This document shows positions 13,956 to 25,980 of a DNA stretch of 64,000 bases, piece after piece. Positions within the stretch are counted from its first letter, which is position 1; each line of letters starts with the position of its first letter. A program made the translations under genes and the position numbers. Source of the DNA: Adineta ricciae (Eukaryota; Rotifera; Eurotatoria; Adinetida; Adinetidae); assembly GCA_905250025.1 (NCBI GenBank), contig CAJNOJ010000037.1:62001-126000 (forward strand). The letters are read 5' to 3'. The notes beneath the pieces were generated by a model. The model saw nothing but the letters and a program-made list of their open reading frames with translations. It had not been told where the DNA came from and did not search any database.

Positions 13956-14233
13956 TCTTGATATATGTAGTCAAACAATCATCAGTGTTGTAACCGATAA
14001 CAGCAGTATATCATGGATAACTCGTCTTGTCTGCTATCGATTTTCTTCTTTCTTCTATTTATTCTTGGTTCTATATGGATATGAATATGGCGAGATGCAA
14101 GGCCAACATTGATTTTCTCTCGAGAAAATAATGTCAAGGTTATTTGTAGTTATTCTGTGTGTTAATATCATCGTGTTTTTGCTAAGAGAAAGTCTTCCAT
14201 TCAACTCATCCTTCTGTTCATAGATTTCCATCG

Positions 14234-14896
14234 ATGACACCTTCATTATTACTACCAATCATGGATGACATAAATCGCTTTTCTCCAGCAACAAATCGTT
14301 ACTCAATACATGATTATGGACAAGGTTATCGCGTCTATTCCTATGAATTTGATTTAATTGGCTACGAACCTGAACAGATAACTGTCCTGCTTGACACAAA
14401 CGGTCGCCTACGCATCCGTGCCTGTCGGTCTCTATGTCAAGAATTTCGACGGGAGTACAATCTTGGCGGACCGAATCTCGAAAGCAAACTTATACGAAAC
14501 ACACTCGATAACTACGGACGGCTCCGTGTTGACGTCGAAGTTCAACCACGTCAAAATAACTTATTAACTACGGATGATAACATTCTTACATTTGATCTAC
14601 ATGGATATCGACCGAAAAACATCACTGTTCGAATCAACGAACACGGCCTATTGAAAGTCACAGCACAACATAGTGATGAGACAGTTGGCCACCGTATTAA
14701 TAAAGAATATTATCGACAATATCAATTACCGAAACATATCGATCGTGATCGTATACGAGCACGTTTAGATGAAAATCAAATTCTAACAATTGAACTACCT
14801 CAATCATTACGAAGACGAAAATCATCTTGGCAACCTTACGACGATGAAAATCCATGTCTTAGATCTAAAAACTCCCAATGTTGTCATGTAATGTAA
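14234..14896 (+). CDS. Small heat-shock protein with two alpha-crystallin domains and CaaX-like C-terminus
   Basis: A single exon encodes 220 residues. Two alpha-crystallin (HSP20) domains are visible. The first is about residues 33-105, with beta-strand motifs YEFDLIGYEPEQITV and GRLRVDVEV. The second is about 113-195, with LTFDLHGYRPKNITVRI, then LPKHIDRDRIRARLDENQ and ILTIELP. Single-domain sHSPs carry only one. These proteins are ATP-independent chaperones that hold unfolding proteins. The second domain keeps the hallmark LDENQ-L-I-E-P pattern, while the first is more diverged. The tail is Cys-rich and ends CCHVM, so the last four residues (CHVM) fit a prenylation CaaX box. The gene has no intron, as is common for stress genes. 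A splice-acceptor-like TTCATAG ends at 14223, 10 nt before the ATG. Confidence 0.88.
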   Translation: MTPSLLLPIMDDINRFSPATNRYSIHDYGQGYRVYSYEFDLIGYEPEQITVLLDTNGRLRIRACRSLCQEFRREYNLGGPNLESKLIRNTLDNYGRLRVDVEVQPRQNNLLTTDDNILTFDLHGYRPKNITVRINEHGLLKVTAQHSDETVGHRINKEYYRQYQLPKHIDRDRIRARLDENQILTIELPQSLRRRKSSWQPYDDENPCLRSKNSQCCHVM

Positions 14897-16020
14897 CGAA
14901 CGAACAGCTTGTCGAGATCTTTTTCAAAACGAGAAGTTTTATTCTTCTGTAGCATACTTGAAACTTTTGTTAATATAATATATAGACACAAGGATGACAT
15001 ATATATATATATATATATATATATACACTAATTAGTTGTAGATATAGATATCTCGATAATAAACTAGAAAGTATTTCAATAATGTTCCACATTTCGATAA
15101 AACAAATATGCAATACTATTTTCATCACCACAACGTGCTCATGATAACATACGTTTGCATTTACATTATATGAGTTATCGTCTCTCACATAAGTGATGTT
15201 AATAGATTTTGCATTAGAACTCAAATCAACGATATGTATATTTACATTTCTCTTGATTACAAGGATTAGTTGACGATAGAGACTTCGGAAGGAATATCGA
15301 TGATAGCATTACTATGGTATACTCAAATGATATCGATCAAGTCGGACTCGGTAATGCTTTCTATCTGTGAGAGCCGACGTTCAATTCGAAATCGTTTTGT
15401 ATTTGCCATGAAAACATTAGATAAATAAAAACATGCTGATTATCGTCTAATTTCGCATTTATCAAACGAGTTTTTTATCTCTCTATCTGTCTACCTATCA
15501 TATCTCAAAAAAAAACATTCTAATATATCATCAATAATAACACAAAGAAAAACAGTTTGCCGGCAATATCCCCATAATAATATCGACCTCTTCTTTTCTT
15601 TCGCTTTGATAGAACAGATGCGGACGTCACTGGCGGCTCTGTTATCTGAACTCTAATGCCATCTACAGCCAAGTTGTTTCCAATAAAAATTCAAAATAAA
15701 ACATAACGTGACATCGAATTCCCTGTTAGTTTTCTTCTGAAGAAATGATTTTCGAAAATATCATTGTGTCTATAGATGTCCTTCCGTATTCAAAAAAAGT
15801 CAAGTTAAAAGAAATGATATAATTGATCAATTGACAACGAACGAATTTGTTTAATTCTGATTAGTCAGATAGTCTCTGTATACAAAGAACTATTCCCCAA
15901 AAAAAGAGACATATTTTTATCTACATGTAACAAGATACTTGTTCTCATTTATGCCCGTGATCGACGGATGTATATACGCATTGCTCAACTCACGCAGCAT
16001 TCTTAACTTCAATACAAACT
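14897..16020. other. Intergenic, no gene seen
   Basis: This stretch holds the 3' flank of the heat-shock gene, a TA dinucleotide tract at about 14999-15025, and the upstream region of the first PIAS gene. Open frames here are short and partly repeat-encoded, so none is called. Confidence 0.6.
14999..15025. repeat. (AT)n microsatellite
   Basis: An uninterrupted alternating AT run of about 27 nt. Confidence 0.95.
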
Positions 16021-18348
16021 ATGCACGCGTCGATGGTAACTACATCAAACAATAATACTATACGTCTTTCACAAGAGCATCGTGCGCGACTTCGACAAGT
16101 TGTCAATGAGTTAACCGATAATCAATTACGTTTATTCCTAACAAATCATTTTCAGGCAATAACCAATACACCATTAAATAATCAATTTCAGCATCATTCA
16201 CGAGTGCAGCTAATTCAACAATGCTTCATTTTAATCGATAATGATTATTCAGTCGATCTCGAACAAACACTTTATGCATTGAGACAAAAACGTTTTCCAA
16301 ATGAATATCAGCAATCATATCGAGCACCATTAGCACCACAACAACAAGCACAGCAACAAAATTACACGACCTCTTACAATCAACCACAACGGCAACAGCA
16401 GCAACAACAACAACAACAAGCATATTATTATACACCACAAAACATTCAATATAATATTCAATCGAATTATCATTATCCACCAGCCACGAATGTTTCGCAA
16501 CCATTACGACAAAGTAAGAGAACTTTTTTGATTCGCGAGAAAAGTAACGATCTTCTCAGACTGTATCTTTGATCGTATACATCTGCGGTATCTCTTGACA
16601 CAGATCATTAAGATGTCTACTGTTCCTCTGATTTCTAAGTTCATTACATATGAACGTTGGTATGATCTTTCTTCGTTAATGAACTTTAACTGTAGACATA
16701 AAGAAGTTAAACATTGAGTCATATCTATGCTCTTCTTCGATGCTTTCATGTCAAATTTGTACCTATGATGGTTCTCTTCAGGCAGATACTCCATCGGAAT
16801 TCCGTAGAACAGGTAACTCGTTATGCCCTTGCTTTTCTAAATACTAACGGCTACTGATTAAATTACTACAGCTCGATACATCCTTTTAAGTACTTTCCTA
16901 ACAGAAAAACATTTTTCTTACTTGTTGTTTTACAAAATATTTAGTTCGACCTAATGCAACAGCCGTAGTTCTTAATCATCAACCATCGAACGCTCGTCCA
17001 CAACAGGCAACATACTTCCCTTCGATAGTATCCCGACAAGCATATGTTCAACAACCATCAACACCAGCAGTACACACGAATGGTTCTACAACAAATAACG
17101 TTCGATATCAAATTCCTATTCTGCTTCCACCACCTCCGCCTACTGTTCCACAATCAGCAAACATTCCACGAACGGTTCCTTCATCACCAACGCCAGCATT
17201 AAAAGTTGTACATAAAACTTTACCTTTCTATCGTCCTTTATCTTGCATTCAAGAACTTTATCAAATATTTCGTTACGATAATTATCGTAAACAATATTTT
17301 TATCAAGGTGATTTTCTCATTCCTTTCGAGGTTTGTAACCAATTAGCTCTATCTTACGATTACGATGCTGATCTTGATATACACAAAACGTCGAAATGTT
17401 TGATCATGCGTCTTGTACGAATTGATCAACCGCCAATATCCAACGGGAAATACGATGATAATCTACCACCCAATCTAGTCGTGCAAATCAATTCGCACAA
17501 TTTAGCGAACTTGCCAGTACCGAAGCCTTGTCCACGACAACAACCCGATTTGATTCGTGTGGGACGCGAAATTGATATCACGTCTTACTGTATGTTTAAT
17601 CCCGAGCTGAAAAATGAAGTTTCGATAACATGGTCATATCGTCCGGAAAACACCGCGTTGCATTCTCAATACTCCAATGCCCAATTTGCATTACATATCT
17701 TTGTCGTTCAACATCTGACTATTGATGATTTATATGAGCAAATCAAAAACAAAACAGCGAGATTTTATCGAGAAGATCTAGCGAAACTAGTAGCGAAAGC
17801 GTTAGCTACAGATCGTGATCTAGGCTTAGAAGTTAGTGATCAAAAGCTGAAATTGAGATGTCCTATTGACCAACGACGATTGCGACTACCAACAAGAGCA
17901 ACTACTTGTCAACATTTGCAATGTTTCGATTTAACCAACTATATCAGTATGTTCGGATTCGAAAAAGAATCGTCGATGAATCTTCTTTCTTTGTTTAGCA
18001 TTGAATGAAAAAGCCGGTAAATGGATATGTCCCGTATGTAATAAATCTGCCTTATTCGATGATCTGCAGATCGACTCGTATACTGAATCGATATTGAATT
18101 CCATGGAAAATGAAACCATTGATGAAATTTCAATTGATAGTAATTTGAATTGGAAACCTGTTTCATTAGCATCAACCTCGTTAGCAATTGAACAGAATTA
18201 TCGCAAAGTATCCGATGTACACGACATAATTTTAGATGATGAAATGGATGAGAAGTATTCACATCATTCAATTGATTGCAAAGCCAATATTCAGTTGTTA
18301 CCGTCAGCAGCGCGTGAACTGTCGGATGTAATTCTTATCGATGACTAA
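16021..18348 (+). CDS. PIAS-family E3 SUMO ligase, copy 1
   Basis: Exons 16021-16513, 16945-17946 and 17999-18348 encode 614 residues. The order is an N-terminal helical region in the SAP position but poorly matching, a Gln-rich stretch (about residues 110-138), a Pro-rich linker (LLPPPPPTVP), a PINIT domain beginning LPFYRPLSCIQEL and running through LPPNLVVQIN, and an SP-RING. The SP-RING is LRCPIDQRRLRLPTRATTCQ, then HLQC and WICPVCNKSALFDDL, with the Cys/His ligands intact. A SUMO-interacting motif ends the protein (VILIDD). PIAS proteins transfer SUMO from Ubc9 to nuclear targets. The 16514-16944 intron is 431 nt, long for this locus, and contains a possible cassette exon. The next gene is a diverged paralogue 136 nt downstream. 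Confidence 0.92.
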
Positions 18349-18464
18349 TTCAGTTTTTCTTTCTGTTGATATTTTCTGTTTTTCTTTCTTGTTAATTGGT
18401 GATAGAACGAAAAAAAAAGTCACTATGTGAAATTCGATAAAGAGTGAAGAAAAAAACGGCTCTC

Positions 18465-18481
18465 CTGTGTCTTGTTTTCAG
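18465..18481 (+). promoter_or_regulatory. Splice acceptor before the second PIAS gene (possible trans-splice site)
   Basis: A pyrimidine-rich TGTCTTGTTTTCAG ends at 18481, three bases before the ATG at 18485 and 133 nt after the stop of the upstream PIAS gene. A cis intron in the 5' UTR would have to start inside this very short gap. An acceptor without an obvious donor suits spliced-leader addition to the second gene of a two-gene transcript. This is inference. Confidence 0.45.
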
Positions 18482-18484
18482 ATC

Positions 18485-20141
18485 ATGAATACCCTAACAG
18501 ATGAACAACGTTACATACAATTGCAATTGTTGTCTATTAACGATTTACAAACATTATTAACATTTGCTGGCCAATCAAGGACAGGAAAACGGCAGGAACT
18601 CATCGAACGTTGTCATAGTCTGATTAAATCATCGATTACAATTCGAGATAAATGCGAAGAATTGCATAACAAACGCTTTGGACAAGGTGATAAACCTACC
18701 ATACCCTATCCAAAAGATTCAACCAACACAATCAGAACAGGACATCATGTGCATAACAATCAACTACAAAATCTCGATATTCGCTTTGCACCATTTACAT
18801 TCAATGAAGATGTATGTGTGATTTCTCCGCCGCATACAGTAGGATCAACAAAACAATCAACCAACGGTCCGCAATCCTTAGTCAATTTATATTTCTTGTT
18901 ATCAGCACAACAAGCATCAGGTCTGAATAAGAGATACGATTCGTAGGCATGGTTTGTTTTCTATGTTGATGTAGATGTGGCAACATCGACATATTTCAAT
19001 ACGGATCAATCAAAAATAGAATATCGAAAACAGATCTTGTTGAGATTTACAACAATTGGTGGCGACTCAATGAATAGTGGTATTAACGCGCCAGACAAAT
19101 TACCACCTAATCTTTATGTTATTGTGAATAATCGTGTTGTTCCATTGCCTCAACCAAAGCCAACAGCAAAGCCAAATTCGGATGTTATTCGACCAGGTAT
19201 TTTCTACAAAGTGAAAATAGTTCATAAGTTTTTTTTTCTCCTTTTTATTCCAGGTCGACCGATTGAAATCACAGAATATTGTCGTTTATGTCCATTGATA
19301 TCGAATCTGATCGAAATATCGTGGTACACACAAGATGTTTCGACTCCATCTCCAAATTACGTAGCTGCTGTTTTTCTAACAGAACGGAAAACCGTTCCTC
19401 AACTATTAGCACGTCTCTCTCGTCCATCAGCTATTCGTCCAGCAACTGAAACTCAACGCACAATCACACAAATTTTATCAGTCCCACAAACACCGCAAGG
19501 AACTGACAATGATCTCGAAGTGGCATCGACATCACTTCGGTTGCCACTCGACTGTCCAGCAATGCGTATTCGAATGCGAATGCCCGGACGAGCATTGACA
19601 TGTAAACATGTACATTGTTTTGATTTGGAGGGCTATCTACGTATGAATGAAAAAAAGCCAAGTAGGAATTCATTGTGTCCTTTGCGAACTTGTCTAGCGA
19701 CACTTCATGCTTCGAATTTTAGCTTGGCTTTGTCCTGTATGTAATAAACCAGCATTATATACAGATCTGTTTGTTGATCAATTTTTCATTGATGTCATCA
19801 GTAAATGTCCATCGGATACCAAAGCTATTGAATATGAACCAAATGGTCAATGGAAACCCGTAGGAGAAGAGAAACCATCTCGACGAGCACAACGCGAAAA
19901 AGAAGCTTATAAAGCAGCACAAGCAGCTAAAACTACCAATGGAAAGTCAGTAGCAGAAGCTGAGCATTCACCAAATGATGATTCCGATGATGATCGATCA
20001 CGTACAAGTAAATTTATCCATCGACTGCACATTTCATACATTGAACTTTGTTTCCTATATTTTGTTTTAGAATCAATTGATCGTTCGTCTGCACCACCTG
20101 TTCAAGATGATATTCCTGTTATTGAATTAGATGATGATTAA
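18485..20141 (+). CDS. PIAS-family E3 SUMO ligase, copy 2
   Basis: Exons 18485-18920, 18975-19196, 19254-19661, 19723-20007 and 20071-20141 encode 473 residues. An N-terminal SAP-like DNA-binding motif (LLSINDLQTLLTFAGQSRTG) is followed by a PINIT domain (APFTFNEDVCVI through LPPNLYVIVNN and RPIEITEYCRL). The SP-RING has RMPGRALTCKHVHCFDLEGY and [20 protein letters not shown]. An acidic SUMO-interacting motif closes the protein (IPVIELDDD). All expected zinc ligands are seen. It is shorter than copy 1 and lacks the Gln-rich stretch, so the two are ancient paralogues rather than a recent duplication. The ATG at 18485 is preferred because the frame upstream lacks an ATG and meets the acceptor at 18481. 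A polyadenylation-like AATAAA follows at about 20227. Confidence 0.92.
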
Positions 20142-20302
20142 ATATTTGTAATCTATATTTTTTTATTCTATATCTCTTGCGAGCTTTTTTTCTTTCTTTC
20201 TCTCTCTCTCTGTGTACAGCAAAAACAATAAATTGCACACAAAAATCAATATATATTTTCAAAAAAGGATAAGTAAATGAAACAAATATATAAAAGGGTC
20301 TG

Positions 20303-21373
20303 TTAGAAACTTGATACTGCCTGTAGGGGAACATAGTCGTCACCAGTCTTACGCCCGCTACTTCTAGCAAGATTTCGTTGAGAGTTTGTGTAACACATAT
20401 ATACACTGGCTATGGTACCTATTAGTCCAAGGCCTACTAGACCACCTGCTAGACCTCCAACAACATCCCAGGTTGGATTCGAGGGTGCTAAAAAGTAATA
20501 ATTGACTAGAAAAGATAAACTATAGGGAAATCGTACGTGGTGCTGTAGTGTAAAGTACGGTAGTGGTAGTAGTAGTTGTTGTGGTTGTCGTGGGTCTTGC
20601 TGTTGCTTTTAAAGTGAATTTATTGACGATAAACATTCTATTAACTTCTATTTAAGTTTACATACTTGTTCTGGTTGTTCGTGTCACAGTTGTGGTGGAT
20701 GTTGTCATTACTGTAGGTCCCGTACCAGGCTCAGTAGTTATTACAAGTGCTATAAATGTTTAGTTTGATTGAATGTAACAAAGGTTTAAATGATCATTTC
20801 GAAAAAAGAAGATGACTTACGTAATGTTGTAACTGGCATGGGAGCAGTCGGTTCTGTTGTGACCACAGGTGCCGTAGTAGCTGGTAATTTAGCAGTAGTT
20901 GCATCAGAAGTCACAATTTTAGCCGTTGATTCAGCTGTTTTTGCAGCAGTTGAAGTATCTATCGCCGTTTCCGTTGTAGAATCCTGAGAACAGAACGTTG
21001 TTTATTAAGAGTATCAACAAGATACTTGACTTTGTTCGACTCGAGTCAGCGAATGCAAGTAGAAAATGTTTGAAGCGCGGAAATTTCAATTATACAATCG
21101 CAATGAGCATTCTCCGAAGAACATTTTTGACATAGCAGTCGCAAAACAATATCCACTCATCATTTATTAAATCAATCAAGACTTCCTTCAAAACTGTCTG
21201 TTTCATTTGGTGAATAGTTCTTCGCTTACCGCTGTAATCTGTTGACATTGTGGATGTAATATAATAAATGCCACTAGAAAAAAGAATACCCATCATCAAT
21301 CCACTTTTGCCAACAAGATTATTCGATCATAATACTCACAAAAAAGGCTTGAGAATAGCTCTATAACTTTCAT
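20303..21373 (-). CDS. Thr-rich (mucin-like) single-pass membrane protein
   Basis: Exons 21373-21340, 21273-21230, 20983-20821, 20749-20666, 20605-20537 and 20487-20303 encode 192 residues. A signal peptide (MKVIELFSSLFLAFIILHPQ) is followed by about 105 residues rich in Thr, Ala and Pro, including an unbroken run of ten Thr. This stretch is expected to be heavily O-glycosylated. A Gly-rich transmembrane helix (VVGGLAGGLVGLGLIGTIASV) precedes a cytoplasmic tail of about 30 residues ending YVPLQAVSSF. All exon phases match. No enzymatic domain is present. It could be a small cell-surface mucin or the stalk of a receptor-like protein. The gene lies tail-to-tail with the PIAS pair, with stop codons about 160 nt apart. 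Confidence 0.75.
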
Positions 21374-22782
21374 GAAATCGAGTTTTTCATACAAAAGAAA
21401 ATGAAAACTATGTTAACATCCTTTTTACAGTACGGCGATAAGATAACAATAGGCTACATACTTTCGCATGAAAAGTATGATAATGGTATGACAAAGGTAA
21501 ATACAGCTCTTCGTATTCGTAAGTTCTCTAAATACTCTGTTTTCATTTCATATCAAGATGATATCATCTACTGGCGATATATATGAGTTTTACTTGGAGA
21601 TGTTATTCTTCACAAGATAAAGATCGATAGCCTTGATTAGTAAAACGTTTACTAAAAAAATAATCAGAATGTCCACACCTTCGTCGTCAAGATAAGTCAA
21701 CATATAAAACCAAACGATGAGAAATGTATTGCTTCGTGTTAAAATCACTCGAATCAATACATCTTGACGAGATATGTAAGAGGAGAAGAACAACAACAAC
21801 TCCTTCATTCATCAATAAATTCAATTCCATTCTGACATATGCTTGAGGATGAAGTATGTTCCAACGACCATTGAGCAATTCTATTTTGGAACATGGAAAA
21901 TGAAAAAGCTTATTTCCAACAGGAATCTTGAGTTTTCTCTTCTCTAAACCTTTTATCGAATGAGACGCCATATGAGATAGATAAGCTCTTTCTCTAATTA
22001 AATCATCGAAACTTTTCTTGGCTTTGGTTAATTATACAGAAGATTTTCATCGGAGTTCTTCCTATGATATTCTCTTCGGTAATCTATGATAGATTACATG
22101 CAATATGAATAAGAGATTCTTTTGTCGATTACTGCATGTGTGAAAACTATTAAGACTAATGTTCATTAAACAAACGTTGTCATCGCCATCAATGTACGTG
22201 TTCGTTTCGAAACATGATCGATGATCGCGTATAGGTCAGGTGAACGCTCAAAAAATATCTTATTCTTTCGTTTTCTATCACCGTATTCTAGTTGCAAAAG
22301 AAAGGATGTGTAATATCTATTGTCCTTGTCACCTTTTTTTCCTTCGAGATGAACACTATAGTTAATGGAAGAGAGAAAGAAAAAAAAACATGCGTTATTC
22401 ATCGTTTTCTTCTTCTTCGTCGTTTTTTCTTAGTTTTTATAGTTCGATCGAAGATACAAAAGAAATCTGTTTTGCTACTCGTACTGCTTGACAAGGCAAT
22501 CTCATTTCTTCTTCTCTTCTTCCTTGCAAATGTTCATGTTCAGCTACTCCTCAGACTAAATGACTATTCTCTCCTTCTCTCTTACTTACGCACACCAAAC
22601 ACGCCCAGTTCTCCCTCTCTCTCTCTCTCTTTTATGTACTCATGCATAGAAGAATCGTATAGGCACAAAGAGGAACATAGACAGCAGAAAAAAAGAAGTT
22701 CATTAAGTAAGACTCAGTAAAGACGTAACAGGCAACGATTGCATTTAGTTCCTGTACTTTCATTTCTTCATTCCGACATCAA
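21374..22782. other. Divergent intergenic region, no gene seen
   Basis: This region is AT-rich, with pyrimidine-rich stretches and a (CT)n tract at about 22614-22631. It separates two genes transcribed away from each other, so it probably holds both promoters. Open frames in it have low-complexity products and no matching splice structure. Confidence 0.55.
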
Positions 22783-23949
22783 ATGACATCACACAAGTCT
22801 ACTTATCAAATTCTCGCTCAAGCCGAAACATTGCTGATCTATGGTATATTTCTATTTTTAACCGGCCTGACACAAATTGCAGTAACGATTGGTCAACGAT
22901 ACGTCATCGAAAGAAATAAACAGAATGGTACTCATATAAATTTTCTCAATCTATTTCCGGCATCGTATTCAATTAATGATATTCACCTTTGGTTTATTTA
23001 TCCATCAGCATTCTTTGTAAGTATGAATTGCTGACACTGAACACCGAAAAAGAACTTAGCTACAAAAATGTCCTTCGCACTTTTTCAAGACTAATGACAT
23101 GTCGTATCAAAGGGCTACTTTCTTTTGATTAAACTGAATCTTTCTTTCGTTTAATCACACATATATTCCATTCTAGACGATTATTCCATGTCTTTGTTGT
23201 GTAATCTACGCCATAGTTAAACGCCCATTTATGGTAAAGTGACATGAAATATGTCGATTGTAAATATCATTTCGCTGCTTTCTTTTCAAAGACGATTTTC
23301 ATTTGTATGTCATCGCTGATAAGTTTTATTTCATCATCAGTCTACATCGGTCTTCTTATTATTCATACACTTGAATATTGGCAAACGATTTCTTCATCGC
23401 GTTTGAAATCATTTAGTACAACGACGGCATCGACGACAATACCTACAATGTAAACTTTCTCTCCTTTTTATTTATTCTCCATTCTTGTATGTTTTTGTTT
23501 CATTGACTTTGCAATTCTTCTAGACAACTTCTTGTACCGTTCGATGAGCCTGCAACGTTTGTTAATCTTGCACTACTTATAACATTTACATTAGCACTTG
23601 TACAAACACTTTTATCATTGATTGGCGCCGTTATTTCTTGCCTGTGGTCATCATGTTGTACGAATCCAGTACCAACTTGTAAACCTATCGCAACTAATTC
23701 TCATTATTCTCAAACTACTCCCCATCGATTTGATGTAGGATATCAGATTTTGCCTTTTCTTTTCATATTTCATTGACTCATAACTTTCTTTTAATTTAGT
23801 CATCCCATTCAACACCATTGCGAAACTTGAAACGTCATCAACCTTCCGAAACTCATCGATTTATCATTACACAAGATCCATCGGATTCGTTGATCAATGG
23901 CTTTATACACAAAAGTCCGCTCATTCGGAGCAATTACGATGATGTTTAA
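22783..23949 (+). CDS. Four-transmembrane protein of unknown family
   Basis: Exons 22783-23016, 23177-23233, 23292-23449, 23524-23734 and 23800-23949 encode 269 residues. Four hydrophobic segments are visible: about residues 16-36 (LLIYGIFLFLTGLTQIAVTI), 66-95 (spanning the first exon junction, with CLCCVIYAIV), 99-122 (CMSSLISFISSSVYIGLLII), and 158-190 (NLALLITFTLALVQTLLSLI then a Cys pair). Both ends are predicted cytoplasmic. The C-terminal 75 residues are polar and Ser/Thr/His-rich, and end YDDV. The topology resembles MS4A, MARVEL or similar tetraspan families, but no diagnostic motif is present (for example, no tetraspanin CCG loop), so no family is assigned. All five exons join in phase. 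Confidence 0.75.
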
Positions 23950-25980
23950 TCCTAACGGATCGTTTTTCTGTCTCTTGTAAATATATATTGTCATTTTGTC
24001 AGTCTATATTTTTGTTTCTCAAAAGAAAATTCATCGCTGTCTGTTCGTTTGTTTCATCAAATACAAAGGCCATAACTTAGATATCGAAAAGGAAACCTTA
24101 GATTTCTGATAGAATCGCATGAGTTGGATTTTGGCTGCGTATAATCAATTGTGAACGAAAGACAATTCTCATAGATCATTGAACTGTTAAATTACATCGC
24201 CTTGAGTTTTCTTTTCCTTTGAAATTCCAAACATTCGTACCAAATCTTTTCTTGCCAATATGAATTAGTTAAATTGTACAGTCACTTGATTTCGAATATC
24301 GAGCAGGTCGTTCCATTTGCACTGATGATGTTGTTCCGGTGTTTGCCTGATAGTATCTTGCCATTCTCGAAAGCCAATTAATCACATTCGATTTCCTGTA
24401 AATGATGCGTTCGAGTTTTTGTCATGATAAGTTGAATCTCTTTGCATTCAATAATGTCGAGTAACAGATGGAGATAATGGTACAACGGTGATATTTTTGC
24501 TTTATTCACTACGAATACAAAAAAGGCAAACTTGTTTAGTCAATATGAAAGAATAAGACAGCTTTTATCATGATATATCTGCATAACAACATGTTCCCTT
24601 GTGACAGAGACTGGTTGAATAGTGGTTCTTACGTCTGGTAAGATAAAACAAGCACGTTCGGAGCTAATTGGCATCCATTCATTTCATACTGATACATTTG
24701 CATTGATACAAGCAAACAAACAAAGGAGAAATCTGACGCAATTTTTGGAAGCCCATTAGAACAAAAAGGAAAAAAAAGCAGCAGTCAACCGTGGAGAAAA
24801 AACTGAAAAACTTTCTTCGTGTCGCATTTCTTTTTCCTAGCTTTTTTTAATCTTTATTATTGTTGCATGTTCATTTGAAAAGGAAAAGCTAAGGAAAAGA
24901 AAGATTTCTCCTGCCATTCTCGGCTAAGATCCTATGTGTTTGATGATGAATATAGCAAAGAAAAGAAAAAGAAGAAAACATAGTAATAAACGGCATTTTC
25001 TTATTAGAAAAGCCAATGTGTGACTAGCTAATAATTGAGTAGAAGATCTTCTAAATATAATTGCATGACTTATTAAACAAATTATTGTCTATTCTTCTGA
25101 TTTTTTGCTTTATTCGTTGATCCTTTTCTTTTGTTTAGAACGAATGACATCACCTAGAGAAAAAGAGTACTTGATGGCAATGGAAGTTTTTATGGCTTTT
25201 TCTCTTCATTTTGGTGTCGTCGTTCACTCTATATGGCGTTCGATTTGATTCTCAATTAGTTGTAAGTATTGATTGAGTTATACTAGCATGATTTATATAA
25301 CGGATATAGGGACTCGGTTGTAGAGCGAGGAAAAGATCACGAACGGTTGTTTACTCGTCTTATTCAATTATCAGAAGAACTTTCGATCGAAAAACACGTT
25401 TTCATCTTTTCACTCTTGTGTTGACTTTTCAGTCATTCATTGATATGCTATCTCCTACACTCGACTTCGCGCGGAACCAGCCGAGTTGGAAATCAGTTAT
25501 TCCGAACACTTCCGTTTTTCCCTCCTTTTGTTGCATCTATTTGTAGTAACATCGAATTATGCATAAACATGTCTCACATATATATGCATAACAATTAGGC
25601 TGTGGAAGTATGAGATCTTTTCTTTTTTTTGCTTATCATTGACTGATTGATTTGTTTATACGTTGTTTAATCGTCGAAGGCTTCTGTCTCATGTTCTCGT
25701 ATTTAATTGACGAACTGGATTAGCTCGTAGTTGGCATGTATTCGTCATTCTGTTCGAGATAAGAGAGTTAACAAGTGGAAGAATGCGATCCAGCGACTGC
25801 GCAGTTTTATGATTTATTATTTATATTTGAATAGCACATTTCTACTCTTCTAGATTATTAAATCAGATAACAAATCTGAACATTTTTATTGTGCTCTTAC
25901 TACGCATATCTTGGCAACTTTTCCTTGATTTCCATAACAAGAACTGATCTTTTTATTATAGTTGCATTCATTAAATTTTC
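23950..25980. other. Intergenic, likely K2P upstream region
   Basis: About 2 kb without a supportable coding region. A pyrimidine tract and TTTTATTATAG acceptor end at 25961, 19 nt before the channel ATG. An upstream non-coding exon or trans-splicing is therefore likely. Nothing else was recognised. Confidence 0.55.

Noticed and set aside
20790-20987. Val/Ala-rich open frame on the plus strand
   Set aside because: Antisense shadow of the Thr-rich exon of the minus-strand mucin-like gene.
22292-22720. 142-codon open frame
   Set aside because: Encoded by pyrimidine-rich repeats (Leu/Phe/Ser-rich), upstream of a real gene.
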